A stretch of 9,788 bases of DNA from NCBI GenBank assembly GCA_021791235.1, contig JAJYXA010000134.1, positions 1 to 9,788 on the forward strand. The letters run 5' to 3'. This stretch comes from Pseudomonadota bacterium. Its GTDB lineage: Bacteria; Pseudomonadota; Gammaproteobacteria; Burkholderiales; Thiobacillaceae. The notes beneath the pieces are model-generated. The model made no database searches, was not told where the DNA came from, and saw only the letters and a list, made by a program, of their open reading frames with translations. Below, one piece after another: positions 1 through 6,703 of this stretch. Within the stretch, counting starts at the first letter, position 1, and each line of letters starts with the position of its first letter. Position numbers and translations under genes: made by a program.

Positions 1-1
1 T

Positions 2-133
2 GTCGATGGTCTGCGCAATGCTCTGGGACCGGCTGTTATGGCTGGCGTGGGCGCAGATCTCGTGATTCTCATGGCGATTGCGGCGCTGCTGATTGCAGTG
101 GCAAGTTATGTATTCGCGAGGATAGAGCTCTAA
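2..133 (+). CDS. C-terminal end of a probable ABC-2 type transporter permease (5' truncated by the window)
   Basis: Only the last 43 codons and the TAA stop (131-133) are present. The visible peptide begins VDGLRNALGP, followed by a hydrophobic segment (about residues 20-39 of the fragment) and a short tail, ARIEL. A VDxLR-type motif followed by a final membrane helix and a very short cytoplasmic end is how many ABC-2 family exporter permeases (DrrB/YadH-like) finish, where the motif is usually preceded by NPL(S/T)Y. Those proteins form the membrane half of ATP-driven exporters, with a separate ATPase subunit usually encoded next door. The assignment rests on this short ending alone. Another small polytopic membrane protein is possible. 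The gene shares the strand of the downstream efflux genes but is separated from them by about 700 bp, so it is probably a different transcription unit. Confidence 0.55.
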   Translation, partial: VDGLRNALGPAVMAGVGADLVILMAIAALLIAVASYVFARIEL

Positions 134-200
134 CGCGTTTTTGGGTTTTGAGCCAGACGGTGGCCGGCACGACGACGGCGCACATATCGGCTGGCGTTAA

Positions 201-224
201 CGGCGTTGTCCTCGCCGGTTTATT
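201..224 (+). terminator. Weak hairpin downstream of the ABC permease, possible terminator
   Basis: CGGCG (201-205) pairs with CGCCG (213-217) around a 7-base loop and is followed by GTTTATT. The stem is only 5 bp and the T-run is interrupted, so this is a poor intrinsic terminator. It is listed because it is the only stem followed by a T-rich stretch that I found soon after the stop at 133. The upstream gene may instead end by Rho or read through. Confidence 0.15.
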
Positions 225-493
225 GGCCCTTCCGGGTCGCTAGGTCATGGAACCGGCCGATGAGATTACGCTTGGGCCTCACCGGTAGTCGACACCGGCC
301 GCGCTAGCCGCGGATGCGCAAGGAAGCCGGCGGAATTCTCCCTCGAGGCCCTTGGTCTGGGTGTACACATGAAGGCGTCGGCGTACGCGTAAGCAAGTGG
401 GCACGGCACGATCGGTCTGACGGCGCTCATCTATCGGGGCGGGCGCCAGCGGGTAGATAATGGGCATGGCGGCGGCTGTCATTGGTAACGATT

Positions 494-509
494 CCTCACA
501 TCTGTGAGG
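494..509. promoter_or_regulatory. Perfect 16-bp palindrome, candidate operator
   Basis: The sequence is CCTCACATCTGTGAGG: 7-base arms CCTCACA and TGTGAGG about a TC centre, with no mismatch. Symmetry of this size fits the binding site of a dimeric helix-turn-helix repressor such as a TetR-, MarR- or GntR-type protein, the usual kind of regulator for efflux operons. It lies 24 bases before a -10-like TATAGT (533-538), so a bound protein would cover the corresponding -35 area. As RNA it could also fold as a 6-bp stem with an ATCT loop followed by TTT, a weak terminator or attenuator shape. No regulator gene is visible in the window, so the binding partner is unknown. Confidence 0.4.
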
Positions 510-538
510 TTTCCGTGTCGCCCCGCCATCGCTATAGT
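510..538 (+). promoter_or_regulatory. Weak sigma-70-like promoter next to the palindrome
   Basis: A -10-like TATAGT (533-538, 4 of 6 to TATAAT) is preceded at 17 bp by TTTCCG (510-515), which matches TTGACA at only 3 positions. The candidate gains weight only from touching the palindrome at 494-509. If used, the transcript would have a leader of about 300 bases before the first efflux gene. Confidence 0.2.
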
Positions 539-755
539 GGCATGGGTGTAGCCGTTGGCTCTGGCGGTCTGCGCCCATCCATTGCCGGGAGTGCGCACGG
601 TTTTTATCCCGTGATTGACGCCAGCGGCGGCATCGCGGTTGGCCAACGTAAGTCAAGGGGCAGTGGTCATCATGCCGGTGGTAAATATGGGGAAGGTTGT
701 TTGGGACCATCCTATGCCGCTACTTCCATCGCCGGTCTCCGGGCGTCGCCAGGCT

Positions 756-761
756 TATAAC
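756..761 (+). promoter_or_regulatory. -10-like hexamer TATAAC upstream of the efflux operon
   Basis: TATAAC matches the sigma-70 -10 consensus at 5 of 6 positions and sits about 87 bases before the chosen start of the first efflux gene, a normal distance. No good -35 is found 16-18 bp upstream (the bases there are GC-rich, around CCGGTCTC). It would therefore need an activator, or it is chance. Confidence 0.2.
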
Positions 762-847
762 GGCAAGATGGGTGCCGCCGGTACCGCCGCGCATGTCCAA
801 GTGTGTGGCGGCGGCGGCCGCGCTTTCGTTGTATTCGATTGCTGAGC

Positions 848-2344
848 ATGCAGCGCGTGTCGGCATGGGCTTTGTTCCACGCAAGCGGTCGTCCGCGGCG
901 TTTGTTTCTGGCGGCGGGACTTTTGCCGCTGGCGCTGTCGGCGTGCGCGGTCGGGCCGCGATTCGCAGCGCCCCGACTGGTGGTGCCAGGCCACTTTACC
1001 GCGGCGCCCCAAAATGCACCGCCGGCATGGCCCGATCGAACCTGGTGGCGGGGATTTGGTTCCCCGGAACTCGACCGACTGATTGCCGAGGCTGAGGTTC
1101 ATAATTTCAGTATCCGTATTGCGGTGGCCGAGCTGCAGGCAGCTAATGCGCAAGTCGAGGTTGCCGGCGCCCCGCTGCTGCCGAGCATAAGCGGGGCCGC
1201 CAGCGCCAGCCGCCAACGCACGGGGGGGAATGCCGGCGGCAACAACGGTTTGGTGCCGACTACCAGCCGCGCCTTTGACACCCAGCAATTTGCCGCGTCC
1301 TTGCAAGTTTCTTATGAACTCGATTTCTGGGGCAGGAACCGCGATGCGTTGCGCGCCGCCGAGGCCGATGCCGCGGCCTCGCGCTTCAACCGCGACACCG
1401 TCGCCCTGACGGCCATTAGTGCCGTCGCAACCACTTGGTTTCAGATCCTGGCTGATCGCGATCAGCTGGCGATTGCCCGGCAGAATCTTACCGCAGCGCA
1501 AAGTCTGCTTGCGCAACTGCGTGCCGAGCTGGCGGCTGGGACGACCGACGCCGTGGCCGTGGCGCAACAGGCGGCACTGGTAGCCGCCGAACGGGCGACG
1601 ATTCCCAATTTGCAGTCGCAGCTGCACCAGGAAATGATCGGTCTTGGCATCCTCGTCGGCAAACCCCCGGAGCTCGTCACGGTGCCACCAGGCACCCTCA
1701 ATACGCTTCACGTTCCGCCGCTGCGGCCAGGCCTGCCTTCCGCGCTGCTGACGCGTCGTCCGGATATCGCCCAGGCACGGGCCAATCTCATCGCCGCCAA
1801 CGCCAACGTGCGCGCTGCCATCGCCGACTTTTTCCCAAGCATCAGCCTCACGGGCTCCGCGGGTTGGCAAAGTACAGCGCTCGATGCCTTGCTGGCTCCG
1901 GGTTCGCTTCTGCTTAATGCCGCCGCGTCTATCAGCCAGCCGATATTTGAGGGTGGGGCGCTGATGGGTCAGCTTGCCATTAGTCGTGCGACCTACCGCC
2001 AGGATGTCATTGGATACGAGCAAACCGTGGTGCAGGCCTTCAGCAATGTCGAGACCGCCTTGACGGCGCTGCATTATGCCACCGACCAGGAACATGAGGA
2101 ATGGATTGCGGTCGAGCGGGCCCGTGAGGCGCTAGATGCGGTCAAGGCGCAGCTTAACGCCGGCATCGTCGATGTGGGTACGGTCATTACCGCGCAGCAG
2201 GCACTCCTTAGTGATGAAAGCACCTACGAGCAGGCACGGCTCACACGGTTTTTGGCGGCCATCAATCTCTACGAAGCGCTGGGCGGTGGTTGGCGTGCGC
2301 GTTCCGCCCCGCCGGCGAAGGTGAAACTGACCCATGCGTCATAA
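848..2344 (+). CDS. RND efflux outer-membrane factor, NodT/OprM-type lipoprotein
   Basis: The 498-residue product is the outer-membrane channel of a tripartite pump. The N-terminus has an Arg-rich stretch, a hydrophobic run and the lipobox LSAC, making Cys33 (codon 944-946) the lipidation site. Ala rather than Asp at +2 fits sorting to the outer membrane. Two outer-membrane-efflux repeats follow. Family hallmarks are YELDFWG (156-162) in the first repeat, GLPSALLTRRPDI (295-307) at the start of the second, then a RANLIAANANVRAAIADFFPS-type helix and ISLTGSAG. Known relatives form a trimeric beta-barrel with a long periplasmic alpha-helical tunnel. I chose ATG 848; the frame stays open to a GTG at 803, which would add a 15-residue Arg-rich extension. 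Neither start has a clear ribosome binding site, and GTG 857 or TTG 872 would also keep the signal peptide. The end overlaps the adaptor gene by 11 bases. A G7 run lies at 1222-1228. Confidence 0.92.
   Translation: MQRVSAWALFHASGRPRRLFLAAGLLPLALSACAVGPRFAAPRLVVPGHFTAAPQNAPPAWPDRTWWRGFGSPELDRLIAEAEVHNFSIRIAVAELQAANAQVEVAGAPLLPSISGAASASRQRTGGNAGGNNGLVPTTSRAFDTQQFAASLQVSYELDFWGRNRDALRAAEADAAASRFNRDTVALTAISAVATTWFQILADRDQLAIARQNLTAAQSLLAQLRAELAAGTTDAVAVAQQAALVAAERATIPNLQSQLHQEMIGLGILVGKPPELVTVPPGTLNTLHVPPLRPGLPSALLTRRPDIAQARANLIAANANVRAAIADFFPSISLTGSAGWQSTALDALLAPGSLLLNAAASISQPIFEGGALMGQLAISRATYRQDVIGYEQTVVQAFSNVETALTALHYATDQEHEEWIAVERAREALDAVKAQLNAGIVDVGTVITAQQALLSDESTYEQARLTRFLAAINLYEALGGGWRARSAPPAKVKLTHAS
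2318..2323 (+). promoter_or_regulatory. Ribosome binding site of the adaptor gene, inside the preceding gene
   Basis: AAGGTG lies 10 bases before ATG 2334 and within the last codons of the outer-membrane-factor gene. It is the clearest Shine-Dalgarno-like site in the operon and supports the overlapping start at 2334. The start codon lies upstream of the TAA at 2342, so the two genes are probably translationally coupled. Confidence 0.5.
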
Positions 2345-3590
2345 ACGACGGCTGTTGCTAGTGGCGGTCATCATCCTGTTGGTCGGGATTGTTTTTTATC
2401 GTCTGGTCGCGCCTAGCCATGTCCGCCGGGCGGCATTCACTGGTGTCCCCATTCCCATTACGGTAGCCGATGCCGTTCGCCGCAATGTCCCGATTTACCT
2501 AAAGGCCCTGGGTACGGTTCAAGCCTATCGCAGCGTCGTTGTGCAACCCATGATCAGTGGACCGATGATCTTTGTGGATTTCCACGAAGGACAGAATGTC
2601 ACGAAAGGCCAGCTATTGGCACGAATAGATCCGCGTCCTTACCAAGCCACACTAAACCAGGCGCTGGCCAAGCTTGCCCAAGATCAGGCGGTGCTGGCAG
2701 AGGCGCGTGTGAATTTGCGGCGCTATGAAATGCTAGTGAAGAAACATTACGCTTCGGAGCAACAGACCACAGACCAGGCAGCGGCGGTAGCCGAGGATGC
2801 GGCCATTGTTAAGCAAGACGAGGCCGGAGTCGAAAGTGCGCAGACCAATCTCAGCTATACCGCCATTCGGGCTCCAATCAGCGGGCGGACCGGTATTCTG
2901 CAGGTGGATGCCGGCAATATCGTGAGCCCGGGGCTTGCCAATGGCATTGTGCTTATTACCACATTACGGCCGATCTATGTCGTTTTCAGCCTGCCGCAGC
3001 AGAATCTATCAGAGGTACAGCAGGCGTTGCACAGTCAGTTGCCGCGGGTATTGGTCACCACGGGCGGCACCGGCGCGCCATCTGCGGTGATTGATCATGG
3101 CGTCCTTGCGGTGCTGGACAATCAGATTAGCGCTAGCACTGGAACCCTGACTTTGAAGGCACGCTTCCCCAATCCGGCATTAACGTTGTGGCCGGGGGCG
3201 TTTGTCAATGTCCGCCTTAAGGTGCGTACAGACCACGGTGCCATCGTAGTGCCGTCAGTGGCAGTGCGGCAAGGTCCCACGGGCCCCTTTGTTTATCTCG
3301 TAACGCGTGCCGCAAGCCCCCCAGTTACCCACGGCGGCGTCCCACGCCACCAGACCGGAAAGCGGCCTGCAACGGCACGGATCTACAAGGTGATCGAGCG
3401 CCCGGTAACGCTTGGTTACAGCAGTGCCAGCGTCGATGTCATCCGCGCCGGGCTTGTCGTCGGCGACCGTGTCGTCACCGCGGGTGGATCGCGCCTGCAC
3501 GATGGCGCCATCGTGCGTATTGTGCCGCCGGCTCGCACGCCGTCACCATCAAGCCGGCCGGCGTCGCCACCATCGCGTTTTGGCCGCTGA
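2334..3590 (+). CDS. RND efflux periplasmic adaptor (membrane fusion protein), MdtA/MuxA-like
   Basis: The 418-residue product links the inner-membrane permease to the outer-membrane channel. An N-terminal basic stretch and hydrophobic segment (about 6-23) act as signal or membrane anchor; no lipobox is present. The first lipoyl half is at about 66-100 (GQNVTKGQLLARIDPRPYQA, the family hallmark, at 86-105). A coiled-coil alpha-hairpin spans about 101-172, the second lipoyl half about 173-200 (LSYTAIRAPISGRTG), and the beta-barrel about 203-300. The membrane-proximal domain is at the C-terminal end. Two things are odd. A loop rich in Pro, Thr, His and Gly (326-349, bases 3309-3380) sits between VYLV and the strand KVIERPVTLG, where MdtA-type proteins usually have only a few residues. 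The protein also ends in a Pro/Ser/Arg-rich tail (398-418), probably disordered. ATG 2334 is supported by AAGGTG upstream. The gene overlaps the channel gene and lies 23 bases before permease 1. Confidence 0.93.
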   Translation: MRHKRRLLLVAVIILLVGIVFYRLVAPSHVRRAAFTGVPIPITVADAVRRNVPIYLKALGTVQAYRSVVVQPMISGPMIFVDFHEGQNVTKGQLLARIDPRPYQATLNQALAKLAQDQAVLAEARVNLRRYEMLVKKHYASEQQTTDQAAAVAEDAAIVKQDEAGVESAQTNLSYTAIRAPISGRTGILQVDAGNIVSPGLANGIVLITTLRPIYVVFSLPQQNLSEVQQALHSQLPRVLVTTGGTGAPSAVIDHGVLAVLDNQISASTGTLTLKARFPNPALTLWPGAFVNVRLKVRTDHGAIVVPSVAVRQGPTGPFVYLVTRAASPPVTHGGVPRHQTGKRPATARIYKVIERPVTLGYSSASVDVIRAGLVVGDRVVTAGGSRLHDGAIVRIVPPARTPSPSSRPASPPSRFGR

Positions 3591-3613
3591 TGTTGCGGCG
3601 GGCTTAAGCGTCT

Positions 3614-6600
3614 ATGAGTATCTCCGCACCGTTTATCAGCCGGCCGATCGCCACGTCTTTGCTGGCGGTGGCGCTGCTACTGGTAGGTCTGTTGGGGTAT
3701 GAGGCGTTGCCGGTCTCGTCGCTTCCGGAGGTCAATTTCCCAACCATTCTGGTTACCACTAAGCTCCCAGGCGCCAGTCCGGATACCGTTTCAAAACTTC
3801 TTACGGCGCCTCTTGAGCGCCAGTTTGGGGAGATCGCCGGGCTCGACGCCATGAGCTCGATCAGCTCGGAAGGCACCAGCGCCATTACCTTACGGTTTTC
3901 ACTGCATAAGTCGCTGGACGCAGCGGCCCAGGATGTGCAGGCGGCGATCAATGCCGCCGCCGGAACCTTGCCACCCAATCTTCCCTATCCGCCGGTCTAT
4001 ACGAAGGTCAATCCCGCCGACGCGCCGATTCTGATCCTTGCACTGACGTCGCATGCGGTGCCCCTATATGACGTCGCCAACGCCGCTGATACCATCATGT
4101 TGCCACGGTTGAGCGAGATCACGGGCGTAGGCAAGGTGACGGTCGCAGGGGGGCTGGAGCGGGCGGTGCGCGTCCGCATCGATCCCACGCGGCTTGCGGC
4201 CTACGGGCTGTCGTTGGAGGATGTGCGCACTGCCATCGCCAATGCGAACCAGAACGGGCCCAAAGGCGGCTTCAATGGCGCGGCGCAGGCGTTTTCTCTG
4301 GGCGCCAACGATCAACTGGTCAGCGCCAGCAGCTATCGGCGGATCATAATCGCTTACCACAACGGCGCGCCCGTACGGTTGGCGAATGTCGGTAGTGTTG
4401 TCCCCGGCATGGTCAATGATGCCGTGGACGCGAGCTACAATGGGCACCCGGCCGTCATTCTTGACATACAGCGCGAGCCGGATGCCAACATTGTCGGCAC
4501 GGTTGCAGGGATTCTTCGCGCATTGCCGGCGCTCACGCATGCGTTGCCCGCCGATGTTCATCTGCATGTGGTGGCTAACCGCACCGCTACCATCAAGGCC
4601 TCCGTCCGTGATGTCAAGCTGACCCTCCTGACCTCGGCAATGCTGGTTATTCTGGCCATATTTCTATTTTTGCCGACGCTGCGGGCAATGATTATCCCAG
4701 CGGTTGCCTTGCCGTTGTCTCTGATCGGCACGTTTGCCGTCATGAATGAGCTGGGCTTTAGTCTCGACAATCTGTCGCTGATGGCCCTCACGGTGGCCGC
4801 CGGGTTCGTTGTCGATGATGCGATCGTGATGATTGAGAATATCGTCCGGTTTATCGAATCGGGCGTGCCGCCACTGACAGCGGCGTATCAGGGTGCGCAA
4901 CAGATCGGTTTTACCATCGTCTCACTGACGATATCCCTTGTGGCGGTATTTATTCCGTTACTGTTCATGCCGGGCGTCATCGGGCTTTTGTTCAGCGAAT
5001 TTGCCGTGACCTTAGCGATCGCCGTGAGTGTTTCGGCAATTGTTTCCTTGACTCTTACGCCGATGATGTGCGGGCGTCTGTTGCGTCCGGTGAACACCTC
5101 GGGTTCCGGGCGCACCGCGCATATGATCGAGTCACAAGTGGCGCGATTGCGTAATGCCTATCAGCGTGGACTGGCGTGGACGCTTCGGCATCAATCGTGG
5201 TTTTTGTGGTTGTTTCTGGCGACCGTTCTCGGTACGGTGGCGCTGTATCTCGCCATACCGAAAGGTCTGTTGCCGCAAGAGGATACAGGCGAGATCGTAG
5301 CGGTGACCCGCGCACGTCCTAGCATCTCACTGCCAGCCCTGGAGGGGCTGCAGGCACAAGCCGTTGCCGCCATCCGTCGCGATTCGGCCGTAGCCGGCGT
5401 CACATCATTGTTGGGCGCTGGTATCACCAACCCCACACCTAATACCGGGCGGCTGACGATTATATTAAAGCCGATCGGCAAGCGGCCGCCGATTGCGACC
5501 GTCATGTCCGATCTGCAGCGCCGTATCAGTCAAATTCCCGGACTGACGGTGTATATGCAGCCCGTGCAGGACATCACCTTGTCGTCGCGCGTATCGCCCA
5601 CTTTGTACCAGTACACACTAGTCGATACCAATCGCTTGCAGCTCGATCGTTGGACGACGCGCCTGGACGCACGGCTCATGTCATTGCGGCAATTGCGCGA
5701 TGTCGCGAGCAACCAGCAGGACCGCGGCAATGAGACTTATATCGACGTCGACCGCGCCACCGCCGGTCGTCTCGGTGTGACGATGCAGGCCATCGAGAAT
5801 GTGCTGTATGACGCCTATGGACAGCGTCAGGTTTCAACGATCTATACGCAAAACAGCCAGTATCGGGTCGTGCTACAAGTCAACCCGGAAGCCAAAATCT
5901 CCCCGGCGTCGCTTGCGGCGCTTTATGTGCCCGGGAATAACGGTACGCAGATTCCGCTTTACGAAGTGGCTACCATCAAGCAGCGGTACGCAAGGCTTGC
6001 TATAACACGCGAAGATCAATTCCCGTCCGTGACTTTGAGTTTCAATCTGGCCCCGGGCGTATCACTGGGTCAGGCCGAGCGCGCTATCGCCGATGCCCAG
6101 CGGGCGCTTGGAATGCCGTCTGCGATCAGTGGCACCTTCTCGGGTGCTGCCGCTCAGTTCCAATCGTCGCTCGCTAAAGAGCCATTGTTGATCGCGCTGA
6201 CACTCATTGTCATCTACATCGTCCTTGGCGTGCTATACGAGAGCACTATCCACCCCATCACTATTTTATCAACTCTGCCATCAGCGGGGATAGGCGCATT
6301 GCTGGCCCTTATGGTGACAGGCACGCAGTTTACGATCGTGACCTTGGTCGGCATCGTGCTACTCATGGGTATCGTCAAGAAAAACGGCATCATTATGGTG
6401 GATTTTGCCATTGAGGCGGAGCGATCGCGGGGTCTGTCGGCGGAGGCGGCCATACAGGAGGCGTGTCTTTTGCGTTTTCGGCCGATCATGATGACGACGA
6501 TTGCGGCCTTGTTTGGTGCCGTGCCATTGGTTTTGGAGGGCGGTGCGGGATCCGAGCTTCGCATACCGCTCGGCATTACTATCATTGGCGGCCTGCTCGT

Positions 6601-6700
6601 AAGCCAGCTGCTCACATTATTCACGACGCCCGTCATCTATGTGGCGCTCGATCGTTTGCGGCCCCGGGCCTTGATCGCGCCCGTGCCGCAGTCCGAATAA
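3614..6700 (+). CDS. RND multidrug efflux permease 1 (HAE-1 type, MdtB/MuxB-like)
   Basis: The 1028-residue inner-membrane permease has the standard length and layout of the HAE-1 family: 12 transmembrane helices with two large periplasmic loops (after helix 1 and after helix 7). The start MSISAPFISRPIATSLL matches the family N-terminus, so ATG 3614 is secure although no good ribosome binding site precedes it. The proton-relay motif in helix 4 is VVDDAIVMIEN with Asp401 and Asp402. The partner lysine in helix 10 is Lys923 in GIVKKNGIIMVDF. Porter-domain motifs include TKVNPADAPI, ITGVGKV and YRRIIIAYHNGAPVRL, all closely like MdtB and MdtC. The C-terminal half contains ALTLIVIYIVLGVLYES and FRPIMMTTIAALFGAVPL. 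With the second permease only 3 bases downstream, it probably forms a mixed trimer. All relay residues are present, so it should couple to protons. By position it corresponds to MdtB, but sequence alone does not settle which permease is the B or C equivalent. Confidence 0.95.
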   Translation: MSISAPFISRPIATSLLAVALLLVGLLGYEALPVSSLPEVNFPTILVTTKLPGASPDTVSKLLTAPLERQFGEIAGLDAMSSISSEGTSAITLRFSLHKSLDAAAQDVQAAINAAAGTLPPNLPYPPVYTKVNPADAPILILALTSHAVPLYDVANAADTIMLPRLSEITGVGKVTVAGGLERAVRVRIDPTRLAAYGLSLEDVRTAIANANQNGPKGGFNGAAQAFSLGANDQLVSASSYRRIIIAYHNGAPVRLANVGSVVPGMVNDAVDASYNGHPAVILDIQREPDANIVGTVAGILRALPALTHALPADVHLHVVANRTATIKASVRDVKLTLLTSAMLVILAIFLFLPTLRAMIIPAVALPLSLIGTFAVMNELGFSLDNLSLMALTVAAGFVVDDAIVMIENIVRFIESGVPPLTAAYQGAQQIGFTIVSLTISLVAVFIPLLFMPGVIGLLFSEFAVTLAIAVSVSAIVSLTLTPMMCGRLLRPVNTSGSGRTAHMIESQVARLRNAYQRGLAWTLRHQSWFLWLFLATVLGTVALYLAIPKGLLPQEDTGEIVAVTRARPSISLPALEGLQAQAVAAIRRDSAVAGVTSLLGAGITNPTPNTGRLTIILKPIGKRPPIATVMSDLQRRISQIPGLTVYMQPVQDITLSSRVSPTLYQYTLVDTNRLQLDRWTTRLDARLMSLRQLRDVASNQQDRGNETYIDVDRATAGRLGVTMQAIENVLYDAYGQRQVSTIYTQNSQYRVVLQVNPEAKISPASLAALYVPGNNGTQIPLYEVATIKQRYARLAITREDQFPSVTLSFNLAPGVSLGQAERAIADAQRALGMPSAISGTFSGAAAQFQSSLAKEPLLIALTLIVIYIVLGVLYESTIHPITILSTLPSAGIGALLALMVTGTQFTIVTLVGIVLLMGIVKKNGIIMVDFAIEAERSRGLSAEAAIQEACLLRFRPIMMTTIAALFGAVPLVLEGGAGSELRIPLGITIIGGLLVSQLLTLFTTPVIYVALDRLRPRALIAPVPQSE

Positions 6701-6703
6701 GCG

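Larger units (their letters stand above)
134..847. other. Long non-coding leader between the ABC permease and the efflux operon
   Basis: No reading frame here looks like a protein. Those present are short and overlap one another on both strands. Their translations are rich in Arg, His, Cys or Gly, lack recognisable domains, and have no ribosome binding site. What the region does hold is a perfect 16-bp palindrome (494-509), several weak -10-like hexamers (GATAAT 456-461, TATAGT 533-538, TATAAC 756-761) with poor -35 partners, and small inverted repeats such as 201-217 and 596-613. I see no tRNA, CRISPR or insertion-sequence ends. The promoter of the efflux operon must lie here, or upstream if the genes are read through from the ABC gene. 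About 700 bp is long for a simple promoter region. A small RNA, a structured leader or a decayed gene cannot be excluded by eye. Confidence 0.6.

Noticed and set aside
596..613. Small hairpin CACGG-(8)-CCGTG in the leader as a terminator or attenuator
   Set aside because: The stem is only 5 bp, and the T-run lies in the loop rather than after the stem.
279..710. 143-codon open frame on the - strand in the leader
   Set aside because: The translation is rich in Arg, His, Cys and Pro with no recognisable motif or ribosome binding site, and competing frames overlap it on the other strand.
482..760. 92-codon + strand frame in the leader starting at TTG
   Set aside because: It has a non-ATG start, runs through the palindrome, and gives a Gly/Ser-rich translation that matches nothing I know. 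It probably arises by chance.
1222..1228. G7 run in the outer-membrane factor (and another at 9034-9040 in permease 2) as phase-variation switches
   Set aside because: Seven bases is short for a contingency tract and not surprising in GC-rich coding DNA. Both genes are intact through the runs.
755..2095. Long open frame of 446 codons on the - strand opposite the outer-membrane factor
   Set aside because: It is a shadow of the GC-rich codon pattern of the real gene. The translation is rich in Arg, Gln, Gly and His with no domain, while the + strand frame has clear family motifs.
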